Shown: positions 17,592-24,344 of the stretch, piece by piece
Position numbering within the stretch: the stretch's first letter is position 1
Layout of the letters: the number at the start of each line of letters is the position of its first letter
Assembly (NCBI RefSeq): GCF_029215985.1
Contig: NZ_JAEMVC010000023.1
Span: 1-34,835, forward strand
DNA: 34,835 nt
Direction of reading: 5' to 3'
DNA from: Sulfurimonas sp. SAG-AH-194-C21
GTDB taxonomy: Bacteria > Campylobacterota > Campylobacteria > Campylobacterales > Sulfurimonadaceae
Translations under genes and position numbers: made by a program
Notes under the pieces: generated by a model
Databases searched by the model: none
What the model saw: the letters and a program-made list of their open reading frames with translations, nothing else
What the model was told of the DNA's origin: nothing

Positions 17592-17671
17592 AGCCAGTGA
17601 AAATGCCGATAGCATTTTGTACTTTAGTGGCTCAGCGCTAGCGCAGATAATTGGAACGTGTTCCAATTATC
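17592..17671. other. Three consecutive palindromes in the grpE-dnaK gap
   Basis: This 80-base block is more G/C-rich than its surroundings and holds, on the plus strand: an imperfect hairpin with outer arms AGCCA/TGGCT (17592-17596, 17628-17632) and inner arms AAAATGC/GCATTTT (17600-17606, 17612-17618); the perfect palindrome GCGCTAGCGC (17635-17644); and a long inverted repeat with 12-base arms (17646-17657, 17660-17671). CTCAGC occurs as a direct repeat at 17589 and 17631. It could be an RNA processing or stability region setting the grpE/dnaK ratio, or a small repetitive palindromic element. No coding frame fits. Confidence 0.6.
17646..17671. repeat. Long perfect inverted repeat ten bases downstream of grpE
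   Basis: GATAATTGGAAC and GTTCCAATTATC form 12-base perfect arms separated by GT. The near-zero spacing makes it look like a dimeric repressor operator (core TTGGAAC-GT-GTTCCAA), or a strong hairpin with a four-base loop in RNA. It ends ten bases before the grpE stop codon position at 17681, in the direction of dnaK. Confidence 0.6.
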
Positions 17672-17680
17672 GTGATTAAT

Positions 17681-18244
17681 TTAGTTGGCTACTATTACCA
17701 TCGCTTCTCTTAGAGGGCGACTCTTATACTTATAACCTGTTTGAAAAGTTTGAACTATCTGTCCACTCTCAACATCTTCACTATCAATTGCTTGAATAGC
17801 ATTGTGAATGTTAGGATCAAAAGGTTCGTCATGACTTACTAATGTAACGCCATGCTTATCAAGTTGCGTTAAAAAAGACTTATGAGTCAGCTCTATTCCC
17901 TCTTTAAGTTTGTCAAAGAGTTCTGCTTTATCAGCTTCCCCTTCTATCGACTTCATAGCACCATCAAGTGCATCAAGTACAGGTATCATATCTTTAGCAA
18001 ATTTTTCGTTTGCATATTCAACTGCTGTATATTTTTCACGTTCAAGTCTTTTTTTGATGTTATCAAAATCAGCATGAACACGAGCATATTTGTCTTTTAG
18101 TGCGATTAACTCTGCTTCTAAAAGTTCAAACTCATTTTCAACTGCTTCTGCTTCAGCCTCAGCTTCATCTGTAACAACTTCTTCATTTTCTATGACTTCT
18201 TCCTCATTTACGAGGTTTTCATCTTGTATTTCTTCTTTAGACAT
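17681..18244 (-). CDS. grpE: Nucleotide exchange factor GrpE
   Basis: Releases ADP from DnaK so that the chaperone can cycle. The 187-residue protein begins with a long acidic, disordered segment (E/A-rich, to about residue 40), followed by the dimerising coiled coil (ELIALKDKYARVHADFDNIKKRLERE) split here only for description, and the C-terminal beta domain with PFDPNIHNAIQ and the closing GYKYKSRPLREAMV. It is the first gene of the operon. In Helicobacter and Campylobacter the heat-shock repressor gene hrcA precedes grpE; here it does not, and the neighbour is a divergent signalling gene. The ribosome-binding site is AAAGGAG, 13 bases before the ATG. Confidence 0.96.
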   Translation of the reverse strand: MSKEEIQDENLVNEEEVIENEEVVTDEAEAEAEAVENEFELLEAELIALKDKYARVHADFDNIKKRLEREKYTAVEYANEKFAKDMIPVLDALDGAMKSIEGEADKAELFDKLKEGIELTHKSFLTQLDKHGVTLVSHDEPFDPNIHNAIQAIDSEDVESGQIVQTFQTGYKYKSRPLREAMVIVAN

Positions 18245-18282
18245 AATTGTTAAATAACTCCTTTGATTTAAAAGATAGTCAC

Positions 18283-18311
18283 ATTATACACATTGAGTGT
18301 AACAATGTCAA
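18283..18311 (-). promoter_or_regulatory. Consensus sigma-70 promoter of grpE-dnaK
   Basis: On the minus strand TTGACA (18311-18306), a 17-base spacer and TATAAT (18288-18283) match the full bacterial consensus. The predicted transcript starts about 30 bases before the grpE ATG. Such a strong vegetative promoter on a heat-shock operon implies control by a repressor. Confidence 0.75.
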
Positions 18312-18312
18312 G
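18292..18312. promoter_or_regulatory. HAIR-like operator (candidate HspR site) over the grpE promoter
   Basis: ATTGAGT-N7-TGTCAAG at this position agrees with the HspR operator CTTGAGT-N7-ACTCAAG at 11 of 14 positions, with the exact seven-base spacing. It covers the spacer and the -35 box, where a bound repressor would block polymerase. HspR controls chaperone operons in Helicobacter and Campylobacter. A second ATTGAGTG half-site lies at 18381-18388. Confidence 0.45.
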
Positions 18313-18404
18313 TATATCTTTATATAATATTGTTAGATAAGTTTAGTCTAATACTATCAAGTATGTTATTTGACTCTCTGATTGAGTGCTTTAAGCCCTA
18401 TTAA

Positions 18405-18448
18405 TAAAAACCTATGTATAATATAATTAAATGAATAATAGGTTTTTA
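18405..18448. promoter_or_regulatory. Inverted repeat flanking the -10 box of the signalling operon
   Basis: TAAAAACCTAT (18405-18415) and ATAGGTTTTTA (18438-18448) are perfect 11-base arms separated by 22 bases. Between them is an extended -10, TGTATAAT, with TATAAT at 18417-18422; the right arm ends one base before the ATG of the response regulator and includes the only purine-rich AGG. It may be an operator for feedback control or affect start access. Confidence 0.5.
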
Positions 18449-18449
18449 T

Positions 18450-20156
18450 ATGAACGATGAATTAGTATTCGCACCTGAAGCGACAGACAAGCTACCTGAA
18501 CTAAGTAAAGCATTTAAAGTTATGATTATTGATGATGACAATGAAGTGCATGCATTTACAAAATTAGCTTTAAAGTCTTTTCAATACAATAATCATAAAA
18601 TAGACTTCATCTCTGTATATAGTGAAAAAGAAGCACGAGAAGTTTTACCTCTGCATGATGACATTGCAGTGATTTTACTTGATGTTGTTATGGAAACAAA
18701 TACATCTGGTTTAGATATCGCTAAGTTCATTAGAAGTGAGTTGCATAATGATATGAGTAGGATTATCATAAGAACAGGTCAGCCAGGTGAGGCTCCTGAA
18801 CGATATGTGATAGATAACTATGATATCAATGATTATAAAGAAAAAACAGAACTCACTACAGATAAACTCTACACTACAATCAGAACAGCATTGGTACAGT
18901 ACACACAACTCATAGAACTGCTCAATAAGAAAAATGAAATTTATAATTTACTCGTAACTGATAAACTTACTTCTTTACCCAATCGAAAACAACTGATAGA
19001 TGATTTAGATTCTACAAAACCGCAAACATTGATGCTTATAGATATTGATGGGTTTTCACTTTTAAATGATGTATATGGATTTGATGTAGGTGATCAGGTT
19101 TTAATTCATCTAAGCGTAATTGTCACAAAAGTATTAAAACCTAATATGACTTTATATAGACTAGAAGCTGATCTTTTTGCAATTTCAGTACAATCATCAG
19201 ATAAAAGTCTACTCGAAAATGAAGTTGCAACAGTAAAAACCCTTCTTGACAACTCCCCTTTTGAGTTAAATGATTTATCTTTATATATACGTGTGAGTAT
19301 AGGAATTGTTAATTATCAACTGGGAAATATAATTCAAAAAGCAGAAATTGCACTTAGGCAGGCAAGAGAAGTATCCCGTAACCGGGTTGAATACTATGAT
19401 GAATCAAAAGACTACTTCGCATATATAGAAGAAAATAATAATTGGACGACAAGAATAGCCCATGCTTTAAAGCATGATAATATACTCGTTTATTTTCAAC
19501 CAATTGTTGAGTGTGCCACAAATAAAATTGTAAAATATGAAGCCTTAGTACGTTTAAAATACGAGGAAGAGATATATTCTCCATTTCATTTTTTACCTAC
19601 GGCACGCTATGCAGGGTATTTACATCAAATCACACAAAGAGTTTTTGAAAAATCTTGCCAAAAATTTCAGAATAATGACTTAATGTTCTCGATTAATATT
19701 ACAGATCATGATTTAGCAGAGAATGACTTCATTGAATATATAACAATGACCTCTAAAAAATATAATATAAATAGCAGTAGAGTAGTATTTGAAATTCTTG
19801 AAGAGACAAGTATGAATGGAAACATAGTCGCGACTGAAAACTTAAATAAACTAACTGCATTAGGTTATTCCCTGAGTATAGATGATTTTGGAGCTGAATG
19901 CTCTAACTTCTCGCAACTTGGTAAACATAGTTATGAGAGTATTAAAATTGATGGTAGTTTTATAAAAGATATAGATACAAATAAAACTTCTCAAATAATT
20001 ACAGAGTCTATACTTTTCTTTACAAATAGAATAGGCTTTAAAACAGTAGCTGAATATGTTCACTCAAAAGAGATATATGAGATAGTAAAAGGGATGGGTG
20101 TTGACTATGCTCAAGGCTATTATTTTGGTGAACCAAAACCTGAATTAATTAATTAG
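18450..20156 (+). CDS. Response regulator with REC, degenerate GGDEF and EAL domains (c-di-GMP phosphodiesterase)
   Basis: A 568-residue cytosolic regulator. The receiver domain (about 20-150) has the acidic pocket IIDDD and phospho-acceptor D78 in ILLDVV, with T109 as the switch residue. The GGDEF domain (about 170-320) has EADLF at 239-243 in place of GGDEF, losing both glycines and the catalytic acid, so cyclase activity is not expected. The EAL domain (about 330-565) keeps E364 of EAL, N416, E448, the D478-D479 pair, K499, E535 and Q555, the residues used for metal binding and hydrolysis, so it should cleave c-di-GMP. Phosphorylation by the kinase encoded two genes downstream is the natural hypothesis. 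Eight bases separate it from the next gene, whose ribosome-binding GAGGAAA follows the stop. Confidence 0.92.
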   Translation: MNDELVFAPEATDKLPELSKAFKVMIIDDDNEVHAFTKLALKSFQYNNHKIDFISVYSEKEAREVLPLHDDIAVILLDVVMETNTSGLDIAKFIRSELHNDMSRIIIRTGQPGEAPERYVIDNYDINDYKEKTELTTDKLYTTIRTALVQYTQLIELLNKKNEIYNLLVTDKLTSLPNRKQLIDDLDSTKPQTLMLIDIDGFSLLNDVYGFDVGDQVLIHLSVIVTKVLKPNMTLYRLEADLFAISVQSSDKSLLENEVATVKTLLDNSPFELNDLSLYIRVSIGIVNYQLGNIIQKAEIALRQAREVSRNRVEYYDESKDYFAYIEENNNWTTRIAHALKHDNILVYFQPIVECATNKIVKYEALVRLKYEEEIYSPFHFLPTARYAGYLHQITQRVFEKSCQKFQNNDLMFSINITDHDLAENDFIEYITMTSKKYNINSSRVVFEILEETSMNGNIVATENLNKLTALGYSLSIDDFGAECSNFSQLGKHSYESIKIDGSFIKDIDTNKTSQIITESILFFTNRIGFKTVAEYVHSKEIYEIVKGMGVDYAQGYYFGEPKPELIN

Positions 20157-20164
20157 AGGAAATT

Positions 20165-20683
20165 ATGAAACTCTTAATATCTTGTTGTATATTGATTTTG
20201 ATTACAACTCTTTCTTATGCAAATGAGAATGAAAATAGACTAAAAGGTATTATACTAAGTAGAATAAGTCAGTTGATTACTTATAAGCAAGGTAGAGAAG
20301 AGTTTAATGTATGCATATATAAAGATGATGATATGTACAACACTTTTAGAAAGCTTTATAAAGATAAGAAGTATAAAAAACTCCCCATACAAGTTTTTAG
20401 TATAGGTAATAAAGAAGACTTATATAACTGTGATATATTTTACTCTTCAAAGATAGATGATAATCTACGAGAAAAGATAAATCGTAAACATTTAATTCAT
20501 ACACTACTTGTAAGTGATAGAGTGGATAAGTTATATGAAGGCTTTATAATGGCCCTCTACTTAAAAGATAAGAAAATAAAAATAGCGATAAATCATGGGG
20601 CACTGTTAAAAACTGAACTCAATGTAAATTATAGATTACTACAAGCAGCATCACAAATTATCAATCCTGTGAAGGTTAAGTAA
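20165..20683 (+). CDS. YfiR-like periplasmic protein (DUF4154 family)
   Basis: A 172-residue secreted protein with a signal peptide (about 1-19, ending LSYA). The YfiR pattern is present: an opening helix before FNVCIYKDDD, the CDIFYSS strand, the LLVSD segment, and the closing IKIAINHGAL..LNVNYRLLQAASQI helix. Cysteines C50 and C89 are 39 residues apart, the same distance as a disulfide pair I recall in Pseudomonas aeruginosa YfiR (C71-C110); the second YfiR pair is absent. In Pseudomonas YfiR holds the CHASE8 sensor YfiN inactive until redox or envelope stress. Here the next gene, overlapping by one base, encodes a CHASE8-like kinase. Assignment rests on pattern, not on a search. Confidence 0.8.
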   Translation: MKLLISCCILILITTLSYANENENRLKGIILSRISQLITYKQGREEFNVCIYKDDDMYNTFRKLYKDKKYKKLPIQVFSIGNKEDLYNCDIFYSSKIDDNLREKINRKHLIHTLLVSDRVDKLYEGFIMALYLKDKKIKIAINHGALLKTELNVNYRLLQAASQIINPVKVK

Positions 20684-22257
20684 TGAAGTTACATAATTTA
20701 TCTTTTAAAGTACAAATTAACCTTTCTATATTTTTCTTAGTTATATTAACCCTTTTGTTAGGTTTTTCGTATAGTCTTATAACATCCTATGGATACCAGA
20801 AGAACTCCTTTATTAATGAGAGTAAGATTGAAGCAGGGTTGGTCGCTAACCATGCAATAGCCCCAATTCTATTCATGGATAAAGAAGGTTTGGAAAATTC
20901 TTTAGAGTACTTAAAACAGAACAAATCAATACTACAAGTACAAGTCTTTTTAGAAGATGGATTACTTTTTGGTCAGTATAAGCATAATAATTATAAGAGA
21001 ACAGTGAAAGGAGTAATCGATAAGCAAAAAGAATCTTGGTTTGTAAGTGATGGAGTAAAGAGTAAAAATTCTTTTAATGCAAATTCTTATGTAGTGAAAG
21101 AACCTTTGATTTTAAATGACGAGTATTATGGTGTTTTATATCTTGAAAAAGATGTAAGTTCTTTAAAGAAATTTTTAACAGAAGCTTTAACAGATATGCT
21201 TATATTTTCATTAGTTCTATTAATCCTAATGGGTGCTATTATTTATAAGGTTTCCAAACAATTGATTTATCCTATTGTAGAACTTTCTGATAGTTTAGAA
21301 TATTTATCCCAAACGAAAGAATATGGAACTAAGTTAGAGTATAACTCTACAAATGAGATAGGAAAGCTTTATAGCTCTTTTAATGTTTTAATGCAGTCTA
21401 TTAATAAACATGAAAAAGAACTACAGAGATTTACAGTAGAGTTAGAAAGTAGAGTGGAGGAGAGAACTAAAGAACTAGTCACATCACTTAACACACTAAA
21501 AAAAGCACAAACACAGCTAGTTGAATCTGAAAAGATGGCATCTCTTGGAGCACTTGTTAGTGGTGTTGCACATGAAGTAAACACTCCACTGGGTAATGCA
21601 ATTACCGGAAGTAGTATTATTAAACAAGAGACAGCAGAACTACTTAAAAGTATGAATGATGGTACGATGAAAAAATCTTATCTTGAATCGACGCTGATTA
21701 GTTTAAATGAAACAGCAAGATTACTTTTTAAAAGTGTAGATAGTGCAGCTTCTTTAATCCGGAGTTTTAAAAAGATATCTGTGGATCAAAGTATCGAAGA
21801 CAAACGCGACTTTGATATAGTTGAGTATACAAAAGAAGTAATTCAAACTTTTAACTCAAAACTCAAACAAATCCCTGTAAAAGTAATTATTGAATCTCCT
21901 AATACCTTGATGATTAACTCTTACCCAGGGGTATTTGCTCAGTTACTAAATAACTTAATTCAAAATGCTATCATACATGCTTTTGAATTTAAAAAAGAAA
22001 ATGCAATCATCACAATCAAGCTTAATCTAGATGATGGTGTATTTGAGCTGAGTTTTTCAGATAATGGTGCAGGTATGGATGAAGAGATGAAGAAAAAAGC
22101 CTTTGATCCTTTTGTAACAACAAAGAGAAATGCTGGGGGAACAGGACTTGGACTTAACATCACATATAACCTTGTGACTCAAAAATTAAAAGGAACACTT
22201 GAACTTGAAACTAAAGAGACTAAAGGCTCAAAGTTTACGGTATACATTCCCGTTTAA
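20683..22257 (+). CDS. Membrane sensor histidine kinase with CHASE8-like periplasmic domain
   Basis: A 524-residue kinase. Transmembrane helices lie at about 13-35 and 171-189 and bound a periplasmic domain of about 135 residues whose pattern (ANHAIAPILFMDKEG, then SILQVQVFLEDGLLFGQY) matches the CHASE8 domain of YfiN/TpbB. A HAMP-like stretch and coiled coil (about 190-280) lead to the dimerisation domain, with phospho-acceptor H297 in VAHEVNTPLG. The ATPase domain has N box LNNLIQNAIIHAF, G1 DNGAGMD, F box AFDPFVTTK and G2 GGTGLGLNI, all intact. It shares one base with the YfiR-like gene and should phosphorylate the EAL regulator two genes upstream. No receiver or GGDEF is fused. Confidence 0.92.
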   Translation: MKLHNLSFKVQINLSIFFLVILTLLLGFSYSLITSYGYQKNSFINESKIEAGLVANHAIAPILFMDKEGLENSLEYLKQNKSILQVQVFLEDGLLFGQYKHNNYKRTVKGVIDKQKESWFVSDGVKSKNSFNANSYVVKEPLILNDEYYGVLYLEKDVSSLKKFLTEALTDMLIFSLVLLILMGAIIYKVSKQLIYPIVELSDSLEYLSQTKEYGTKLEYNSTNEIGKLYSSFNVLMQSINKHEKELQRFTVELESRVEERTKELVTSLNTLKKAQTQLVESEKMASLGALVSGVAHEVNTPLGNAITGSSIIKQETAELLKSMNDGTMKKSYLESTLISLNETARLLFKSVDSAASLIRSFKKISVDQSIEDKRDFDIVEYTKEVIQTFNSKLKQIPVKVIIESPNTLMINSYPGVFAQLLNNLIQNAIIHAFEFKKENAIITIKLNLDDGVFELSFSDNGAGMDEEMKKKAFDPFVTTKRNAGGTGLGLNITYNLVTQKLKGTLELETKETKGSKFTVYIPV

Positions 22258-22286
22258 AATATACATTAGAACATTAAGGAAAAGAA

Positions 22287-23756
22287 ATGAAAATAGTAGC
22301 ATGGATAGTTGGGACAGTTGGTTTCTTACTGACAAGTATATATATATTGATATTTACACCTTTTGGAAATGGACTTATAGCTCCTACAATACAGGAGAAA
22401 ATTCAGGCACAAACAAAACTTGACTCAAAACTCGATATATATAGACTGAGTTTAAGTGATTTTGAGATATTTATCACACTTAATCAAAATAATACTATCT
22501 CTATAAAAGGAGATTATTCACTATTTTCTCAATCGATGAATGTGGTCTATAAAGTAAATTTAGAAGAGTTGAAAACACTCAAAGAATTACTTCAAGCAGA
22601 ATTAGACATGCCTCTGCATCTTAATGGTACGGTGATTGGAGATGCAGCACTTCTTGTAGTGGATGGGGAGAGTGATATTGCATCATCTAAAACTACCTTT
22701 AGAGCTGAGCTTATTAACTTTGCACCTTCTAAAGTGACTGCTGATATAAAAGGCTTAGTTATCCAAGAGGTTTTGGCAGTACTTAAACAGCCTCACTATA
22801 CAGATGGACTTTTTGACTTAAATATCAACATTACAAACGCAGATGTAAATAATCTTGACGGTATGATAAATTCTAAGATTTATAAGGGGAAACTAGACTC
22901 GAAGTACTTAACAAAAACTTACGGCTTTAAGTCTATGATGCCTCGTACAACTTTTAATGCAACAACAAGCTCAAAGTTATCAAAGGATGTAGTGGATACA
23001 AAAATTGACTTTAACTCAAACCTTGTCAACCTAGATATAAAAAGTGCAAAGTTTAACATAAGTCAGAAGAGTTTAGATACGGACTATAAAGTTAAAATCC
23101 ATAATCTTGATAGACTCTTTTTTGTTTCGGGGAGACATCTAAAGGGAAAAATAACTGCAAATGGACGTATGAAAAAGGATAAGGACTTAGACTTTAGTAT
23201 ATTCTCTAATATCGCCGATGGCAAACTCATAGCAAAACTGCATAATGATGACTTCACTGCAACACTAAAAGGAATGCAAACACTTAAAGTACTTGATATG
23301 TTACTGTATCCAAAGATATTTAAGTCACTGATAAACGCAGATGTTAAGTATAACTTGGCAGAAGCCAAGGGAGTTTTTGATGGAAAGTTATCACAAGGTA
23401 AGTTTACAAGAAATCAAGTGCTAGACCTTGCAAAACAGTATGCAGGTACAAATATGTATAAAGAGACATTTAAGGGTGATGTGAGTGCAAAAATCAATAA
23501 AGAGAAGATAATAGCTTTACTTGATTTAAAATCGAATCGTTCAGCTATCACTACAAAAAATACTAAACTAGATACTAAAAAGAATACTATTGATTCAGAG
23601 ATTAAAATCAATGCAAATGGAAATCCTATAGGTGTGAAACTCTCCGGGGATGTCAACAAACCTAAGGTTGATATAGATGCACAAGAGCTTATAAAAAAAG
23701 AGGCTACCAAGGCTATAAGAAAAGAAGTAAACAAGTTTTTTAAAGGACTCTTTTAA
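22287..23756 (+). CDS. AsmA-like inner-membrane-anchored periplasmic protein
   Basis: A 489-residue protein with one N-terminal membrane helix (about 4-24) and a long beta-rich periplasmic part of repeating strand pairs alternating I/K/D/N residues, closing with KANGNPIGVKLSGDV-like sequence (INANGNPIGVKLSGDV) and a basic C-terminus. This pattern is typical of the AsmA/YdbH/TamB group, whose larger members form hydrophobic grooves carrying phospholipids between membranes. The protein is small for that group and lacks a recognisable TamB C-terminal domain. AAGGAAAAG sits before the ATG. It follows the histidine kinase by 29 bases on the same strand and ends three bases from the convergent comF. 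Function inferred from fold pattern only. Confidence 0.7.
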   Translation: MKIVAWIVGTVGFLLTSIYILIFTPFGNGLIAPTIQEKIQAQTKLDSKLDIYRLSLSDFEIFITLNQNNTISIKGDYSLFSQSMNVVYKVNLEELKTLKELLQAELDMPLHLNGTVIGDAALLVVDGESDIASSKTTFRAELINFAPSKVTADIKGLVIQEVLAVLKQPHYTDGLFDLNINITNADVNNLDGMINSKIYKGKLDSKYLTKTYGFKSMMPRTTFNATTSSKLSKDVVDTKIDFNSNLVNLDIKSAKFNISQKSLDTDYKVKIHNLDRLFFVSGRHLKGKITANGRMKKDKDLDFSIFSNIADGKLIAKLHNDDFTATLKGMQTLKVLDMLLYPKIFKSLINADVKYNLAEAKGVFDGKLSQGKFTRNQVLDLAKQYAGTNMYKETFKGDVSAKINKEKIIALLDLKSNRSAITTKNTKLDTKKNTIDSEIKINANGNPIGVKLSGDVNKPKVDIDAQELIKKEATKAIRKEVNKFFKGLF

Positions 23757-23759
23757 ACA

Positions 23760-24335
23760 CTACTTTTGACTTACATCACAAAGTGTTAGACAAAGAAGAA
23801 CTTCTTTGTCTGCTGCTTTTAACGTATTTACGGCTTCGAGTAAAGTACTTCCCGTTGTAATGATATCATCAACTAAAATCACACTCTTTTGTTTAAATTT
23901 CTCTAGCTTAAAATCTCTTGGATTAGAGAGTCTATAAGCCTTACTCTTTCCAGAGTATGAGACACTATTTCTTGCTATTAATTTGTTATGTAGTGGTTTT
24001 ATTCTAGATGAGTCTAGTGTTTTGTTAAGTATAGCAGTATGAGAATATTTTCCATTTGGATTATCATCTATAGCAATAGAGACTATTTTTTCATCTAGTA
24101 TAAAATTTTCAGCAAACTTTTTTAGACTGTTTTTTGCTAAAGTCTTGTAAATATAAAAACCGATATCTGTATGTTTTGTATGGAGTAAGTCTTTGATGTC
24201 ATTGTATTTGTAAAAAGAGAGGACTAGTGTGCCATCTTGAAGACGGCGTTTATAAAGAGAGGGTGTTAGGTGTTCTTTTTGACATGAGTTACAGATATGT
24301 TTGAGTGATAGACTCTCACATATCAAACAACGCAT
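23760..24335 (-). CDS. comF: ComF family phosphoribosyltransferase-like protein
   Basis: A 191-residue protein of the ComF/GntX family, linked to natural DNA uptake in other bacteria. The N-terminus has a zinc-ribbon pair, CLIC (3-6) and CNSC (16-19 region), and the C-terminal half carries the phosphoribosyltransferase PRPP loop VILVDDIITTGSTL. The length is slightly short for the family (about 200-240). It is the third gene after prs and lepA (nine-base gap to lepA). Prs makes PRPP, so the neighbourhood is suggestive but not proof of function. Confidence 0.88.
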   Translation of the reverse strand: MRCLICESLSLKHICNSCQKEHLTPSLYKRRLQDGTLVLSFYKYNDIKDLLHTKHTDIGFYIYKTLAKNSLKKFAENFILDEKIVSIAIDDNPNGKYSHTAILNKTLDSSRIKPLHNKLIARNSVSYSGKSKAYRLSNPRDFKLEKFKQKSVILVDDIITTGSTLLEAVNTLKAADKEVLLCLTLCDVSQK

Positions 24336-24344
24336 AGTCTGCGT

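Noticed and set aside
17592..17671. Insertion sequence or its remnant in the grpE-dnaK gap
   Set aside because: No transposase frame, no terminal repeat pair or target duplication; only palindromes are supported.
18360..18400. CIRCE element (TTAGCACTC-N9-GAGTGCTAA) before grpE
   Set aside because: GAGTGCTTTA resembles the right half but no left half occurs at the proper distance.
23084..23734. Minus-strand frames of 94 and 106 codons inside the AsmA-like gene
   Set aside because: Hydrophobic S/F/L-rich antisense of a lysine-rich gene; an expected artefact of its codon composition, with no ribosome-binding site.
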